This document shows, piece by piece, positions 23,680 through 50,269 of a stretch of DNA of 64,000 nucleotides. Every line of letters starts with the position of its first letter. Within the stretch, counting starts at the first letter, position 1. The notes under the pieces were generated by a model that did no database searches, was not told the origin of the DNA, and saw only the letters and a program-made list of their open reading frames with translations. Origin of the DNA: Drosophila miranda (taxonomy: Eukaryota > Arthropoda > Insecta > Diptera > Drosophilidae); assembly GCF_003369915.1 (NCBI RefSeq), contig NC_046673.1, positions 23,303,718 to 23,367,717 on the forward strand, given 5' to 3'. The position numbers and the translations under genes were made by a program.

Positions 23680-25851
23680 CGTGCGACTGACTCAGAGCTC
23701 CAGCTCTGACTCTGACTCTGACTTTGATTCTTATTCTGACTGAGACTTTTGCGTTGGGTTGGCTCTGCGAGTTTGTGTGGCATCTGATTGCGAGTGTGAA
23801 CCTGGCCACCTCCGGGTCGGGATGGGGCAGATGCTCGGTGCCCGATAAGCGGACCCGCTTTGTTGGCGTGTTGCCTCTTATGCAACGAAAGGGGAAGCGG
23901 GAGGCACTCCAACGCTACAATCTACGATCAAGATCGACCAAGATCGGGATTTCCCAGAATTCATTTATCACTCCGGAGCTATTTTTCATACGATGGGAGT
24001 CTAACAAACGAGTGGAGATAGTTTTATTCCGGCTATATCCGGTTATGCATTCATTCATCTTTCATCCATCATTTTTCTACAATGGCTAATGGTTTTTATA
24101 CCCTTGCGACGGGTACAATGACTTTGAAAGAAAAGTTTTGGCATTTATATCCCCTCTCGCCTCGTTGGGAAGTCTCTTTCTTTCCTCTGAGCATATGCGG
24201 CACCGCCCCTTGGTCCGCCTTGGAAAATCGGTGGTCGGATCAAAGGACTAGGCAGCGTCCTACCCTAAGGCTTTTGCCTAGCCTCAAATGCTACGAATGG
24301 AGCGGCAGCGGCAGCGACATCGGGAAAACACGACTGTATCTCAAATCGTTTCTCTCTTTATTATACATAGAGTCCATGGAAGGTTAGTTATTATTGTAAT
24401 TGTAATTGTAATTAGATCGATAATTAACCCTATGTGTAATATATGTAAATGGTGTGTTTGTATAATTAATTATGTATGTTTTCCTATTGTAAAAATCTCT
24501 CTCGTTGCCGTCTATCGAATTCCTTCCGTTGCTACTAGCTCCGCGACAAATTTCAATTTAATTAATTACTCCGGAATTGTAAATATCTACGATTGTATAT
24601 ATGTTGTGTATTGTATGTATGTATGTATGTATGTATATATAGCCCATTACATATAGAGTAAATATATATTTATAAAGTATTGTATTGTATTTTAAATATA
24701 CCGCGATACATGTTACATTTATTGGCAGAAGCGAGCAATTGGTTGTTGTTTCGTATTCGTATTCGTATTAGATTACTTTACGATATACTAAATAGATCCC
24801 TCTACCCCTCCCCTCACACCCTAGATAGTTTCACTAGATAGTTTACCTCTGGGGTCTGCTTCGATTGTTACTTTTCTTTATGTTCTTTATGTTCGATTTT
24901 CTCGTAACACTAAACACATTGTGGTTGTAATTGCTTTTGTTTTTTCGTGGCTTTTTGCTGTCTTGATTGCACTCACTTCGCACCGTCCACTACCCCACCA
25001 GTCTCACATCTAAGCCACGACGGGGTCGGTCTTGTCTTCTCACAGGGCAATGCTTTTGGTGATGATGATTGGACCACAGACAAAAATTAACCCAACGAAC
25101 TTAAAACTTAGAACTAATAAACATTGCAATACTCATAATAAACCTCATCCGTTTCTATTTTTTTTTTTTCTATTTTCGCCATTTCTGTGTCGTTTTTGAG
25201 TAAAAAATATATATATCTTAACATTATATCTATATTTTTTCTGAATTTCACTTCTACAACATTTTGTTCATAAGCAAGGAGGTCCTACTACAATCTCCCT
25301 GCTGCAATCTCTAGAGAACGTTTCCAAAGCTGGCCGACTAAAGCTGGCTCCACTAAAGCCCTTCAACCGCTAAACAATAAACGGGGTTTCGAAATGGTTA
25401 AACCTTTTTCAGATCGGGATATAAAACAAATAAATTTGGCGTGTGTGTCTCTCTGTGTCGCTGTGATCACTACGTCTACGTCTCGAACTTTACTTTACTT
25501 TATTCTACTCTGGCCTTTTAGTGCCTATTTCCACTTTCCAGTGGCTGATCTCTGCCTCTGTTTCTGTTCTTTTTGTCTTACTCCTAAACCTATCGTTGCC
25601 GTGCTCCTTACTTTCCTTCTAGACAATAACAAAAAATGCAAATGTTAAAAAAAAACAACGAGGGAGAGAGCTAAAGAAAATATAACAAAAATAGTAAATG
25701 GATTTTCCATGTAAAAATTATTTCATAGGACTATCGTATAATGGAACGATGGCTGCTCCTCCTTTCCTTCTCCTCCCCTCCGTAGTGCCTAGTAGTAGTC
25801 GTTGTCCCTAGGGCCAGTCCTAGGACTGGGCTAGTCCCAGTTTCCTTCCCC
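23680..25851. other. Intergenic region and probable Usp16-45 3'UTR
   Basis: Next to the lysozyme start is a TCTGAC repeat (23708-23732). AT-rich sequence from about 24360 to 25850 with a (TGTA)n tract at 24613-24640 looks like 3'UTR of the minus-strand deubiquitinase gene. A minus-strand AATAAA (TTTATT on the plus strand, near 24357) is a candidate polyadenylation signal. No further gene seen. Confidence 0.45.
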
Positions 25852-28800
25852 TTAGTAGATGCGCTCGTAGAAGAGCAGATAGGCCTGGGCTTTGAGCGCC
25901 GTGTCCTCACTAACCTCCTGTACCCGCGAGTCTGATACGTAATACCATTTTCCTGGCGGCGCCTGGACATTGGCAGCCTCCTCCTCCTGCTTATCCTGCT
26001 GGCCGGGTCCGAGTCCATTGGGATTGGTATTGAACTCCTCAGAGGTAGATGAGTTGCTGCTAGAGTTGGTGAAGTCGTCGCTGTCGTTCATCGAGTTTAA
26101 GTGCAGCTCGCGCGCCTTCTCCTTCGCAAGCAACTCTTCCAGCTTCTTCAGCTGATCGTCGTCCTGGTCGAGCTCGGCCTTGCTGCCGTGCGGCAGGAAC
26201 TTCCAGCGCTTGTCCTCTGGCGTCACCTTGGGCCGCACCTTCACGTAGGCGGTGTAGTGACCGCCGTACATGCCGCCCGAGTGTTCTACCACCCCGTATA
26301 GAGCGTACAGTAGTTTCTTCTGCTTGCGATCGATATTGGGCAGATTCTTAACCTTGGACCCGCAGAAGGCGGCAATGTCCAGCATGTTTGGGTAGCTGAC
26401 CGGCCGCGTCAGCTTCCGGAATATGCAGCGCGGACCCAGCTGGAAGCGCTTCAGGTGTAGGATGAGCACCGCCGGCGGGCTGGAAACCAGCAGCTGCTTG
26501 GTGGCGTTCGTATTGACCGACTTGGCCTTCGGATCGTTCCCATTCAGACGCTGCGTGCAGCTATCGCAGCACACCTTGTTCTGGCCGGTCATCAGCTCGA
26601 CGGCAGTGAAGCTGTTGAGGCAGGACTGAACAGAGCACTCTCCGTCCTCGCACTGGTACCGCGGCGCTATCGTGGTGCTCCAGTCCGAATAGCTGTACGT
26701 TCGGACACGCTTGGCGCGTGCTGCTGCTGCTGCCGCTGCTGCAGCTGCCGCTACTCCTGCCGCCGCTGCTGCTGCTGCCACTCCTTCGGCTGTGGCCGAA
26801 GCTGCAGCTGCCGTTGCCGCTGTGGCCTCCAAGGTGTAGTCACTTAAAGCCATCTCCTGCAGCTGGAGCTTAGCAACCTTATCCGTATTCGCCTCTCCCG
26901 CCTCTTCTCGGACGACTCCGTTCGGTGGCAGGTCCAATTCAATCGAGATTTTCCGTATGGAGGAGGCTCCCACTTCGCTCACGCCTGCTGTGACTATGTC
27001 CGCAGACGATCGGCCGTCCTCCTTCTTCTGCTCCCGCTGCTGCTGTGGACTTCTGGAGGCCTCATTGTTGTTGGCGGCGGTGGTGGTAGTGGTGGTAGTG
27101 GTGGTGGTCTTCGTCGTTTTACTGATGCCGCTGGGCAACGGACTGGTGGCTATGCCTGAGTCTGTGGAATGTGGAAGGAGAATAATTGGATAGAGAATAG
27201 GGGATCACCCCCATCGAAGGTCTGCTTACCGTTCTCGTCCTCTTCGAGGGAGTCCTTGTCCATGTTCTCCGGCGTGTCATCCCGCTTCTCGCCCAACGTC
27301 TGGGCGTTCCCATTGGTGTCGGTGAAAAACCTGCTGCTGCTGCTGTTGCCTCCTTGAGCGGATGATGAGCCGCCGGCGACCCCTCTGGTCTTGGCCCTGT
27401 CCCTAGTCGTTGCCGTTTCCTCCACCAGATTATCCTCGATATCGGCGTCCGAATTCTCCGATGTGGTGGAGCTCGAGGACACTAGCTCCTCCTTGTGTTG
27501 ACCCTGGCCATCGCTGGTCGTCTGGCTATCCCCGTCGCCGCCGCCCGTCCCTGTGCCGGCGGCATCCAGCTCATTGCTCGCCTCGGAATCGGCATCTGCC
27601 TGGCTGCCCGTTCCGTTCCCATTAAGCTTGAGGGTGAGCTTCTGGGCCTGCTTGTAACGATGGTGTTTGGCCGCCCGCTTGGCCTTGCGCTCGCGCTCCT
27701 TATCCTTTTTCACCTGCGACTTGGACGGACCGACTGTCTCCTGCTGGTTGGCGTGCAGGTAGAACGAGGAGGAGGAGTCCGCCGCGAAGGGGTTGCCATC
27801 CTCGGGAGTCGTGAACTTGGTGTTTATCTTGGTCGGGGACTGCAACTGCAACTGGTTCTGGTTCTGGGTCTGCGTCTGGCCGCTGATGGGGAAGGGTGAG
27901 CTCTCGGGACTGGGCTTGCGCCGCTGCGGTGGCTGGGGCTTCTCGACAGCCACCGGCAGGGACATGTCCAGGAAGTACTCGTGCCGTGACGAGACGCTGT
28001 GGCAGTCCTGGCAGGTCAGCGTCGAGACGAGGAAGCCGCGGAAGACCTGCTCCGGGCGCAGGATGCGGTCGCCGGCCTGGTTGCCGTAAATCTTGCACTT
28101 CCGCCGCATCTCCTCCGATACGTTTTGGATGTCCTGGTCCTTGTAGCCGAGGTTCTGCAGGATGACGCGCTGATAGCGCTTGAGATCCTCGTTACGCACA
28201 CTCTCCAGCAACTGCCGCAGCAGCTCGTGGGCGTCGTGCTGGTCCCCGCCCGTAAACTGCGGACACTTGGCGCACAGCTTGTCGAAGAGCTTGCGGGGCG
28301 TGAAGACCCCACCACCCACCTGCAGCTCCTCGAGGGCATTGGCCAAGGCCGATGTGAGGCTACCCCAGGAGGAGAGGGTACCCCGGATGATCGGCAGTTC
28401 GGTGGAGCCCTTGTCCTTGAAGTCGAACGTCCCTCCGGGCAGCACGAATCTGTGGAAGCGATGGAAGAGCGATTCAGTTAGATATCTTTTAATGGCTCTC
28501 CTCTCGCGATCACTTACTCCTCTCCTGCCTCCGACAGCTCGCGGAGGACACTGAGCAGGAACGGGGTCTGGGCGAGGCACTGCATCACGGCATTGAAGAA
28601 GCAAGTGTTGCCCAAATTGGTCAGTCCGCGGACGCGCGGCAGTCGCTCAACTTCGCTCCTGGGCGAGTCTGGGGGATTTGGACCGCCGGCGGTGGAGTCG
28701 GTCCCCGTGGCCATGCCTCGAACAGGGCTGCTACTGGTGAGGGCAGTGGCTCCGGGCGGTGCCGGCAGGGGTATGGCTGTTAGGTTCCCCCCGCTGCTCG

Positions 28801-29572
28801 TGGCGGTACTGTTGACATCCTCAAAGGAGCCACCCGTCATGGGCACAATGGGTCCAAGCGTCTGCAGGGCCGATTTAAATTTCAGTTCGATGTCGGTTAT
28901 AGTGGGCGGACTGGGGGTGGCCACGGCGATGGTGGTGGGGGCCTCCACGGGCGGTTCGGCGGGTGGCTTCTGGGCCAGACGCTTCACCAGCTCGACGCAC
29001 TCGAGCAGGTTCTTGCGGGAGTTGGGAGTGACCTTGGTGTCGCAGCCATAGCACCATATCTCAAAGGATCTTGTGTTCATGGCCAACGCATGCGAGTCCG
29101 AGTGTGGTGTCTGCAAACGAGAAGTGCGTGTCCATTAGCCACAAAAACTGAGCGCAGGCAGGCAGGCTGGTGCTCTTACCTTATAGTGCTGGAGGGCGTG
29201 CTGCTTGCGTGACCGCCCGCAAAGCTGGGTGCCGCACTTGAGGCAAAGCCAAAGCGTGCTGTCGATCTCAAAGTCGCAATCCAGGTCTCCTGAGCCTGAT
29301 CCCGAACCGGAGGCAGCGCCCTGGTTCTTTTGGCACTGCGAACACTCGTAGACTAGGCCGGTGGCCTTCAGTTGACGCCGCAGTCGGGCCGCATCCACCG
29401 ATTTCTTGATGTGCTGGCAGCAGCTGGTCATGGGGCCATCGGCCCCCGAATTGCCAACACCAGCAGCGCCTGCCGAGCCGCTGGCCCCGGTCGTCTGCCC
29501 GTGGCTATCCTCCTGGCCAGAGTCCGTTGAACTGGCATTGTCGTGGTTGTCCATCTGACGCTTCTTCCCCAT
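25852..29572 (-). CDS. Usp16-45: Ubiquitin-specific protease, USP16/USP45 type
   Basis: Four coding exons: 29572-29180, 29110-28518, 28449-27230 and 27161-25852, in frame across every join; 1171 residues. A ZnF-UBP domain (~50-165) has paired cysteines (YECSQCQK, WLCLKCGTQLCG, WCYGCDTKV). The USP core starts with the Cys box GLTNLGNTCFFNAVMQCL (nucleophile ~Cys301) and contains the zinc site CQDC and CCDSC. It ends with the His box GGMYGGHYTAYV (His ~1037) and WYYVSDSRV (~1146). Large insertions rich in Ser, Gln, Ala and Thr split the core, as in USP16/45 proteins. Mammalian USP16 removes ubiquitin from histone H2A and ribosomal proteins; USP45 acts in DNA repair. Upstream, a splice acceptor near 29617 implies an intron in the 5'UTR. 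It is divergent from the SMG1 gene. Confidence 0.9.
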
Positions 29573-30321
29573 GGCGAGCAGCTGCTTCGCTCTAGCCCCC
29601 TTTTTGGCGCGCTCTGGAAGGAACAAAGAATGGAGCGAGAGATTAGATATGCAGCTGCCTTGATGGTGTCTTTGTTTTTGGCTGGAGCTTTTTCCATTGC
29701 CCTGACTACGTCGACTCTCTGATCTGATCTGACACTTTGGAGACACAAATTAAGTTCGTTTTCATTTGTGTGCGTGTGTTCTGTGTTGGGTATCCCGTCC
29801 GTTGGGGCGCAATCTTTCGTCACACGTTGCGTTTGAGGTTAAGTTCATTTGCCCGCCGTGGCTGCTGCCATATTTGGCACACGCCCCCACCCTCCCCCTC
29901 CAACCAACCACCTACAACCCCACGATGGACGAACGGACGCTTTGTTGTCTGGCCGGACAGAGGGTTGGTCAGGCGGAGGGACACTCAATTCAACCTAATT
30001 CCTGCACAATTCGTACGCACACTCCACACGGACCGCCGTCGCGCGTCGCTGCCAGCCGAGGTAGAGGCAGTGGCAGAGCATAGGTAGACTCTGCGACATT
30101 AGAGGTCGAGAGCAACGTTGTTCCGAGAAACACGTCGTTTTTGTTTCGCTTTGTTGCAGGCCATCACTGTTTAGATTTTGGCCATAGTTTTTGTTCACAG
30201 CTTGGCTTTGTTATGGTTTACCTCGAGTTAGTCGATGCAAAATGCGTTGCACATTAAACCTTCGATTTCATATACATGTGTAGGTGGTAGGTGGTAGGTG
30301 TATACCTCTGGGTATTTTAAC

Positions 30322-30358
30322 CAGTGTGACCGCGGACTTATTGATCAAATATACCGAC
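30322..30358 (-). promoter_or_regulatory. Motif 1 / motif 6 core promoter words (Usp16-45)
   Basis: On the minus strand CGGTCACACTG (30332-30322) matches Ohler motif 1 exactly. AAATATACCGAC (plus strand, 30347-30358) matches the reverse of motif 6. The pair is typical of Drosophila housekeeping promoters and fits transcription leftward into Usp16-45, with a 5'UTR intron. Confidence 0.6.
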
Positions 30359-31120
30359 CGACCAACAGAAATAGTCCAAAATATACCGTCTCATTTTTAA
30401 AGTAAACCGTAAATATACTGACGAATTCCAGTTCTATTAAACATATTCCTCGATTTGGATATTCCGTCAAATATTACTGGCTAGCTAGTAACCTCAGCTC
30501 TGAACACATAATTTTATCCGGTGGATGAATCAATTTTTTACTTGACTGGCTTATTTAAAATACCTCCTTTTATTAGATTTTATCTAAAAAACGGTTTTAA
30601 CGAAAAAGGTCAACCAAAAAAACGTAAGAGAATGATCGTTCCTATTGTTCAATGTGATATTTCGTTGAATAATTCTGGTTGACCAAGACCCTCAGCTCTG
30701 CCCACATAGTTTTATCCCATTGATGAACAACTTTTCTACAAGACTGGTTAGTTTTTAGCCCTTGCTTTTATTGTGTTTTGACTAAAAGAAGGTTTCAACA
30801 AAAAAGTTAAACAGAAAAACAGTCGCAATGTGGTCACGTCAATGATGCAGGTATTTGAAGACTTGTTGCTTGTCAACCGGAGTAAGGCCATTTGTATACC
30901 CTATTTCGTTAACTACTAACTTCTACAAAGATACTGCTTTCCAAACTGTTTTAAAACGTATTTGATAAATTCGTTTTCTCAAATTGTATTCATGCATTTG
31001 ATTAGTTTTTTGTACATATGTACATATATATATCCTGATCCCGATATCAATTTTTGGTCTCTGTAAGAAGACCACTTCCTTTAAAATATCGTTAAAATAC
31101 CTTTCAAACAGAGACTGACT
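30340..31120. repeat. ~770 bp interspersed repeat, copy 1
   Basis: Long near-identical match, in the same orientation, to 54782-55548. Shared words include GTCAACCGGAGTAAGGCCAT, GTCTCTGTAAGAAGACCACT and ACTTGACTGGCTTATTTAAA. It contains an internal tandem theme: TTTTATCC(G/C)(G/A)(T/C)(G/T)GATGAA, then ACTGGCT or ACTGGTT, then TTTTAT and a TCTAAA or ACTAAA word, occurs twice. No coding capacity seen, and no terminal repeats were identified. A shorter, more diverged relative lies at 62.5 kb. Confidence 0.75.
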
Positions 31121-31387
31121 CGTTTCTGCATTCACTAGAGCCTGGGTTGAAAAAAGTTTCCGCCATTCTATAAAACCCTTTTCCCTAGGGTATGCAGAAT
31201 GTTGTTCGTTTTGTCGGCAGATGAGTCTGGCCCATAAAAATTGAATGTTGCCGCGAATTTTGTGCATGGATTGGCACTCATTGCCATTCATAGCCGATTC
31301 AAAGAGAGCCTCAACCGAATATACCTTCGAAAATTAGATTGAATAGTTGAAATTGATCAAATATACCATTATACACCGATATACCGT

Positions 31388-31456
31388 AAATATACCAACG
31401 GCTCAATTTTGAACTCAAAAAATATCGGTCACTCTGATGCGCAACTGATATCGATA
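31388..31456 (+). promoter_or_regulatory. Motif 6, motif 1-like and DRE words upstream of nonC
   Basis: AAATATACCAAC (31388-31399) fits reversed motif 6. CGGTCACTCTG (31426-31436) differs from motif 1 by one base. TATCGATA (31449-31456) is a perfect DREF site. They lie about 830 bp before the SMG1 start codon, so either transcription starts here with an intron in the leader or a nearer promoter around 32150 (several ATCGAT words) is used. Confidence 0.45.
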
Positions 31457-32282
31457 ACTACTATTTGCCCAGAAGAGGGGGTAGTTTTGCGAAATGTTTT
31501 CGATTTGATATGTTATCGACTCAATCAGCTGCTTCAACAAAATATATACAATCAACAGCTGCTGATAAGGGTAATGCAATATATACAAATGTATACAAAA
31601 AAATACAATACAAAATACAAAAATACAATATACAAAAATGTATACATTTTGGGCACTTATATATTGTCTGATATAAACGATTCAATTAAGGAAAACAGCA
31701 AGTTTTTTTAACTGATAATACAATTAATGATCTAATTGAAGAATCCAAGAGCTTAGGTCTTGCCTCATTTCGTGAAATATACATAAATAAGTCCCGCCTT
31801 TGTGTGCTACCGCTAATTACAGTTCCGCGCTTCACCACTAACGCGAATACCCCGATGGTTTTGGAAAGGTATCCTGTATTCATATTTCTTTAAATCTAGT
31901 AGGCAAAGAATCTAAGAGGAACTACTTTCCAGCAATGCGACAGTTGTATAAAAGTTTTGGCAGGCATTCGGTCTGTGCTGCTATAAAGGCAAACCGAATT
32001 TTACACCAGCCCCGAGAACATTATTCAAAAAAAAGTAAATCCTCTCCTGCTTCAAGGAGTCCTCTGCGAGCCGATTTTCATTTGCGGATAGTATCACCAA
32101 CGATAGTGGTCGTCGCGACCGTACCATCTCGATCAAGTGCATTATCGATCTATCGTTTGCATCGATCGCGATAACGTGCCACCCACCTATAAAGAAGAGC
32201 ATTCAAGAAAAACAGAAAATCCGAAGAAAAAGTAAGTGTGGGTTCAACGAAGTGCGTGAATGAAGACCGTGAGGGATACTTG
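31457..32282. other. AT-rich leader/promoter region of nonC
   Basis: Contains ATACAAAA-type repeats (31590-31640) and ATCGAT words near 32143-32170. No independent gene seen. An AAAAAGTAAGTG word at 32227-32238 could be a 5'UTR splice donor. Confidence 0.4.
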
Positions 32283-47446
<15,164 letters not shown>

Positions 47447-49048
47447 GGCCCGCCAGGATAAACGGCCGCATTTTGGCCTTACTGACATAACGCACTACCC
47501 CAGCGGAGGGGGCGAGGGGGGCGGACCACTACATTCAACACTTGGGCGATAACACTTCTGGCATAGCCGGGACGGGCTGGGACTCCACCAGCCTGTAGCC
47601 AGTAGCCAGGGGAAGACTCCCCAGTGCCATGGCGGACGGGACACCACCACTCCAATCAAATAAAAATACTGATAGAAAGCGAATGCGAGTGCGACTCCGA
47701 ATGCGACGGTAACTTCGAGAGCAGGACCAGGACCAAGTTTACTACACAACTACTCCTCTCCGAATAGTCTTGGGCGAGGGTCGTACAAAGGGGACATACA
47801 TTGGACACATCTGCTCCCATCGATGAGCGGAAAGACAGACTCCCGAAACACCCGATCCTATCTGTGCTGGATCTACGCAAAATTTTACAAGTTTTATATT
47901 CGTTTTTCTAGATACCGATACAATACCGGGTACATTGTTTAATTATAATTTTTAAGCTGATTTTGTGCCAGCCCCACCCCGCGTCTCCCCCAGTCCGCTC
48001 TGAAATTTTCTGTGTTTCAATTTACGCGCAGCCATAGTAAAGTTACCCCCCATCCCCCATGCCCCACCCCTATATATATACCCCCAACCCAACCCCCTAT
48101 ATAGATCCGCCTCGCCCTTACCCGACAGTGCGCGTCTGTCTGTCTGTGTCCTCCTGCCCACGGGCTACGAAAGCCATAGTTTTAAGCAGGGACCGTAGCC
48201 ATAAGTTTTTTTTTAAATGGGAACAAAGTAGGAACATTTAGGCTGTGGATACGGGATTGTCTGTGGCCTGAAGGGCCTCTGCCAATGAAAAAGAAAAGGA
48301 TGGCAGTACTTTATTTGTTTATAGATATGTACGTAAATATATAATCATGCCATGGAAAGTTTCTGTATTTTGATGGCCAGTACTCCAAAAAGCCCGCAAG
48401 CCAGATGTCTGTCTAGCGCTCAATATCAAGTTCTTTTGATTGGAAATCTGTTTTGGCTCGATTATATATGCATATCGCATATATTACCTTTCAATCCCAA
48501 ATGAATACAGTCCCTGATTTCCTAATTTGGAGATGGTTTCTGTCAGCAGATCACAGATCTGCTCAGTGCCATAAAATGTAGAGCTACATGATTCCAAAAA
48601 GCCTGTCTAAGGTCGTTGGAGTGTCTCGTGATGGTCGACGATTGTATTGTATTGTTATTTATATACCCTTGCAGTTCCACAACCAATAAACGTGTGTTGC
48701 CAATACTTATGACATTTTATAATTGCTTCATTTAGTTGTAGTTTTGTTTTGGATCAAATTTGACTGAATTATGTAGAAAGATATTCACAGTTGATCAAGT
48801 GCATTGCATTATCTTTAAGAGCCAATATAGTTGTATGGTTTTATTTAGTTTGTAAGCCAAAATTTTAAAAGTTCTCCTTCTCCTGCAAGGGTATGCAAAC
48901 ACAATCCCGTATTGTCGTTCAAGCGGGACCACAGCCTCTTGGTTTTTGTTTCTTCCATGAGCTTTCCATATGCTCTTAACCGAACAAGTGCACATACATA
49001 TATATGCAATACTTTTTTTCCGCCACAGCCTGAGAAAGTTGAAAAATC
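47447..49048. other. nonC 3'UTR and spacer to RpS23
   Basis: 47447-~47690 is nonC 3'UTR with AATAAA at 47659. The rest is AT-rich spacer with a CCCCACCCC-rich patch (48048-48110). In the last 40 bp, ACTTTTTTTCCGCCACAG (49011-49028) could be either a TCT/5'TOP transcription start, as in ribosomal protein genes, or the acceptor of a 5'UTR intron. Confidence 0.5.
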
Positions 49049-49489
49049 ATGGGCAAACCAAGAGGTCTGCGCATAGCCAGAAAGCATGTGAACCATCGTC
49101 GCGACCAGCGTTGGGCCGACAAGGACTACAAGAAGGCTCATTTGGGCACCAGATGGAAGGCCAATCCCTTCGGCGGTGCTTCCCACGCAAAGGGTATTGT
49201 GCTCGAGAAAGTTGGCGTTGAAGCCAAACAGCCCAACTCTGCCATCCGCAAGTGCGTGAGGGTGCAGCTCATCAAGAAGGGAAAGAAGATTACCGCTTTC
49301 GTGCCCCGTGACGGTAGCTTGAACTACATCGAGGAGAACGACGAAGTCCTGGTTGCCGGTTTCGGTCGTAAGGGTCACGCCGTCGGTGATATTCCCGGTG
49401 TGCGCTTCAAGGTTGTCAAGGTGGCCAAGGTGGCCAACGTCTCTCTGTTGGCTCTTTACAAGGAGAAGAAGGAACGCCCAAGATCTTAG
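49049..49489 (+). CDS. RpS23: Ribosomal protein uS12 (RpS23), intronless copy
   Basis: Single exon, 146 residues. uS12 sits at the decoding centre of the small subunit, and the universally conserved KQPNSAIRK loop with its hydroxylated Pro is intact. Animal RPS23 is normally 143 residues. Here a 9-bp tandem duplication (AAGGTGGCC at 49418-49426 and 49427-49435) adds KVA, giving [11 protein letters not shown] instead of VVKVANVS. Two other normally invariant positions differ: RGLRT to RGLRI near the N-terminus and KNGKK to KKGKK before ITAFVP. AATAAA lies at 49544. The reading frame is intact. I recall the D. melanogaster gene as being on 2R, so this may be a retroposed or relocated copy; alternatively the differences are assembly error. 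Confidence 0.88.
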   Translation: MGKPRGLRIARKHVNHRRDQRWADKDYKKAHLGTRWKANPFGGASHAKGIVLEKVGVEAKQPNSAIRKCVRVQLIKKGKKITAFVPRDGSLNYIEENDEVLVAGFGRKGHAVGDIPGVRFKVVKVAKVANVSLLALYKEKKERPRS

Positions 49490-50235
49490 ATGATGATACG
49501 TCTAATCTTTTTCCAGACACAGAGTTAGGGTTTTACAAAACTAAATAAAAATAAAAAATATTGTTATTTGATCTGATTATTGATTACTTACGGTCCCTTG
49601 TTTAAGGCGGATACATGGTGTTATCGGTTTGGTTCGAATTGTGTGCCTCCCTCCCGATTTTGTTTTAGTTAATATATTGAATAAATATTAAATATGATAT
49701 ATCATTATACGATGTGTGCGTTGTAGCCTGTGTGTGGGATCTGTTTCAGAAAGAAAGAAGAGACGCAAAGTCAGACTGCTTCCGTATATGGTATATATAA
49801 TCACTCGTTTATTTTCTAGAATTCCTCTCGGTTTTTTGTTTTTTTTTGTTTTTTGTCATTTTACGTGGTAATCGCGAGCGTATTCGATTCTGTTCAATCG
49901 ACAAATCGAGCATAGATTCAAGTTAACCTTGCAACGCGCTCGATCGGGGTGTAAAAAGTGGAAAGATTCCGTTCTCTTGTGACTTGGTTTTTCTAGGATC
50001 AAGACAGAATGCGATTGGCATTCAATTACTACTCGTATTCGGTATTTTCCAAACAATTATCATATATAAATCAATGGTTTGCCAATCGTCGATCGATAGT
50101 AGATCTATCGCTTTCTCTTGGTTTTATTTGTTTGTTTTTTTTAAATATGCTTTTTAGCTTTTTGGAGAGGTTTGGGGTTCCTCAAACCTCAATCGTTCAA
50201 TGCAACGCTATAGTTATACAGTTACAATTTATATT

Positions 50236-50269
<34 letters not shown>

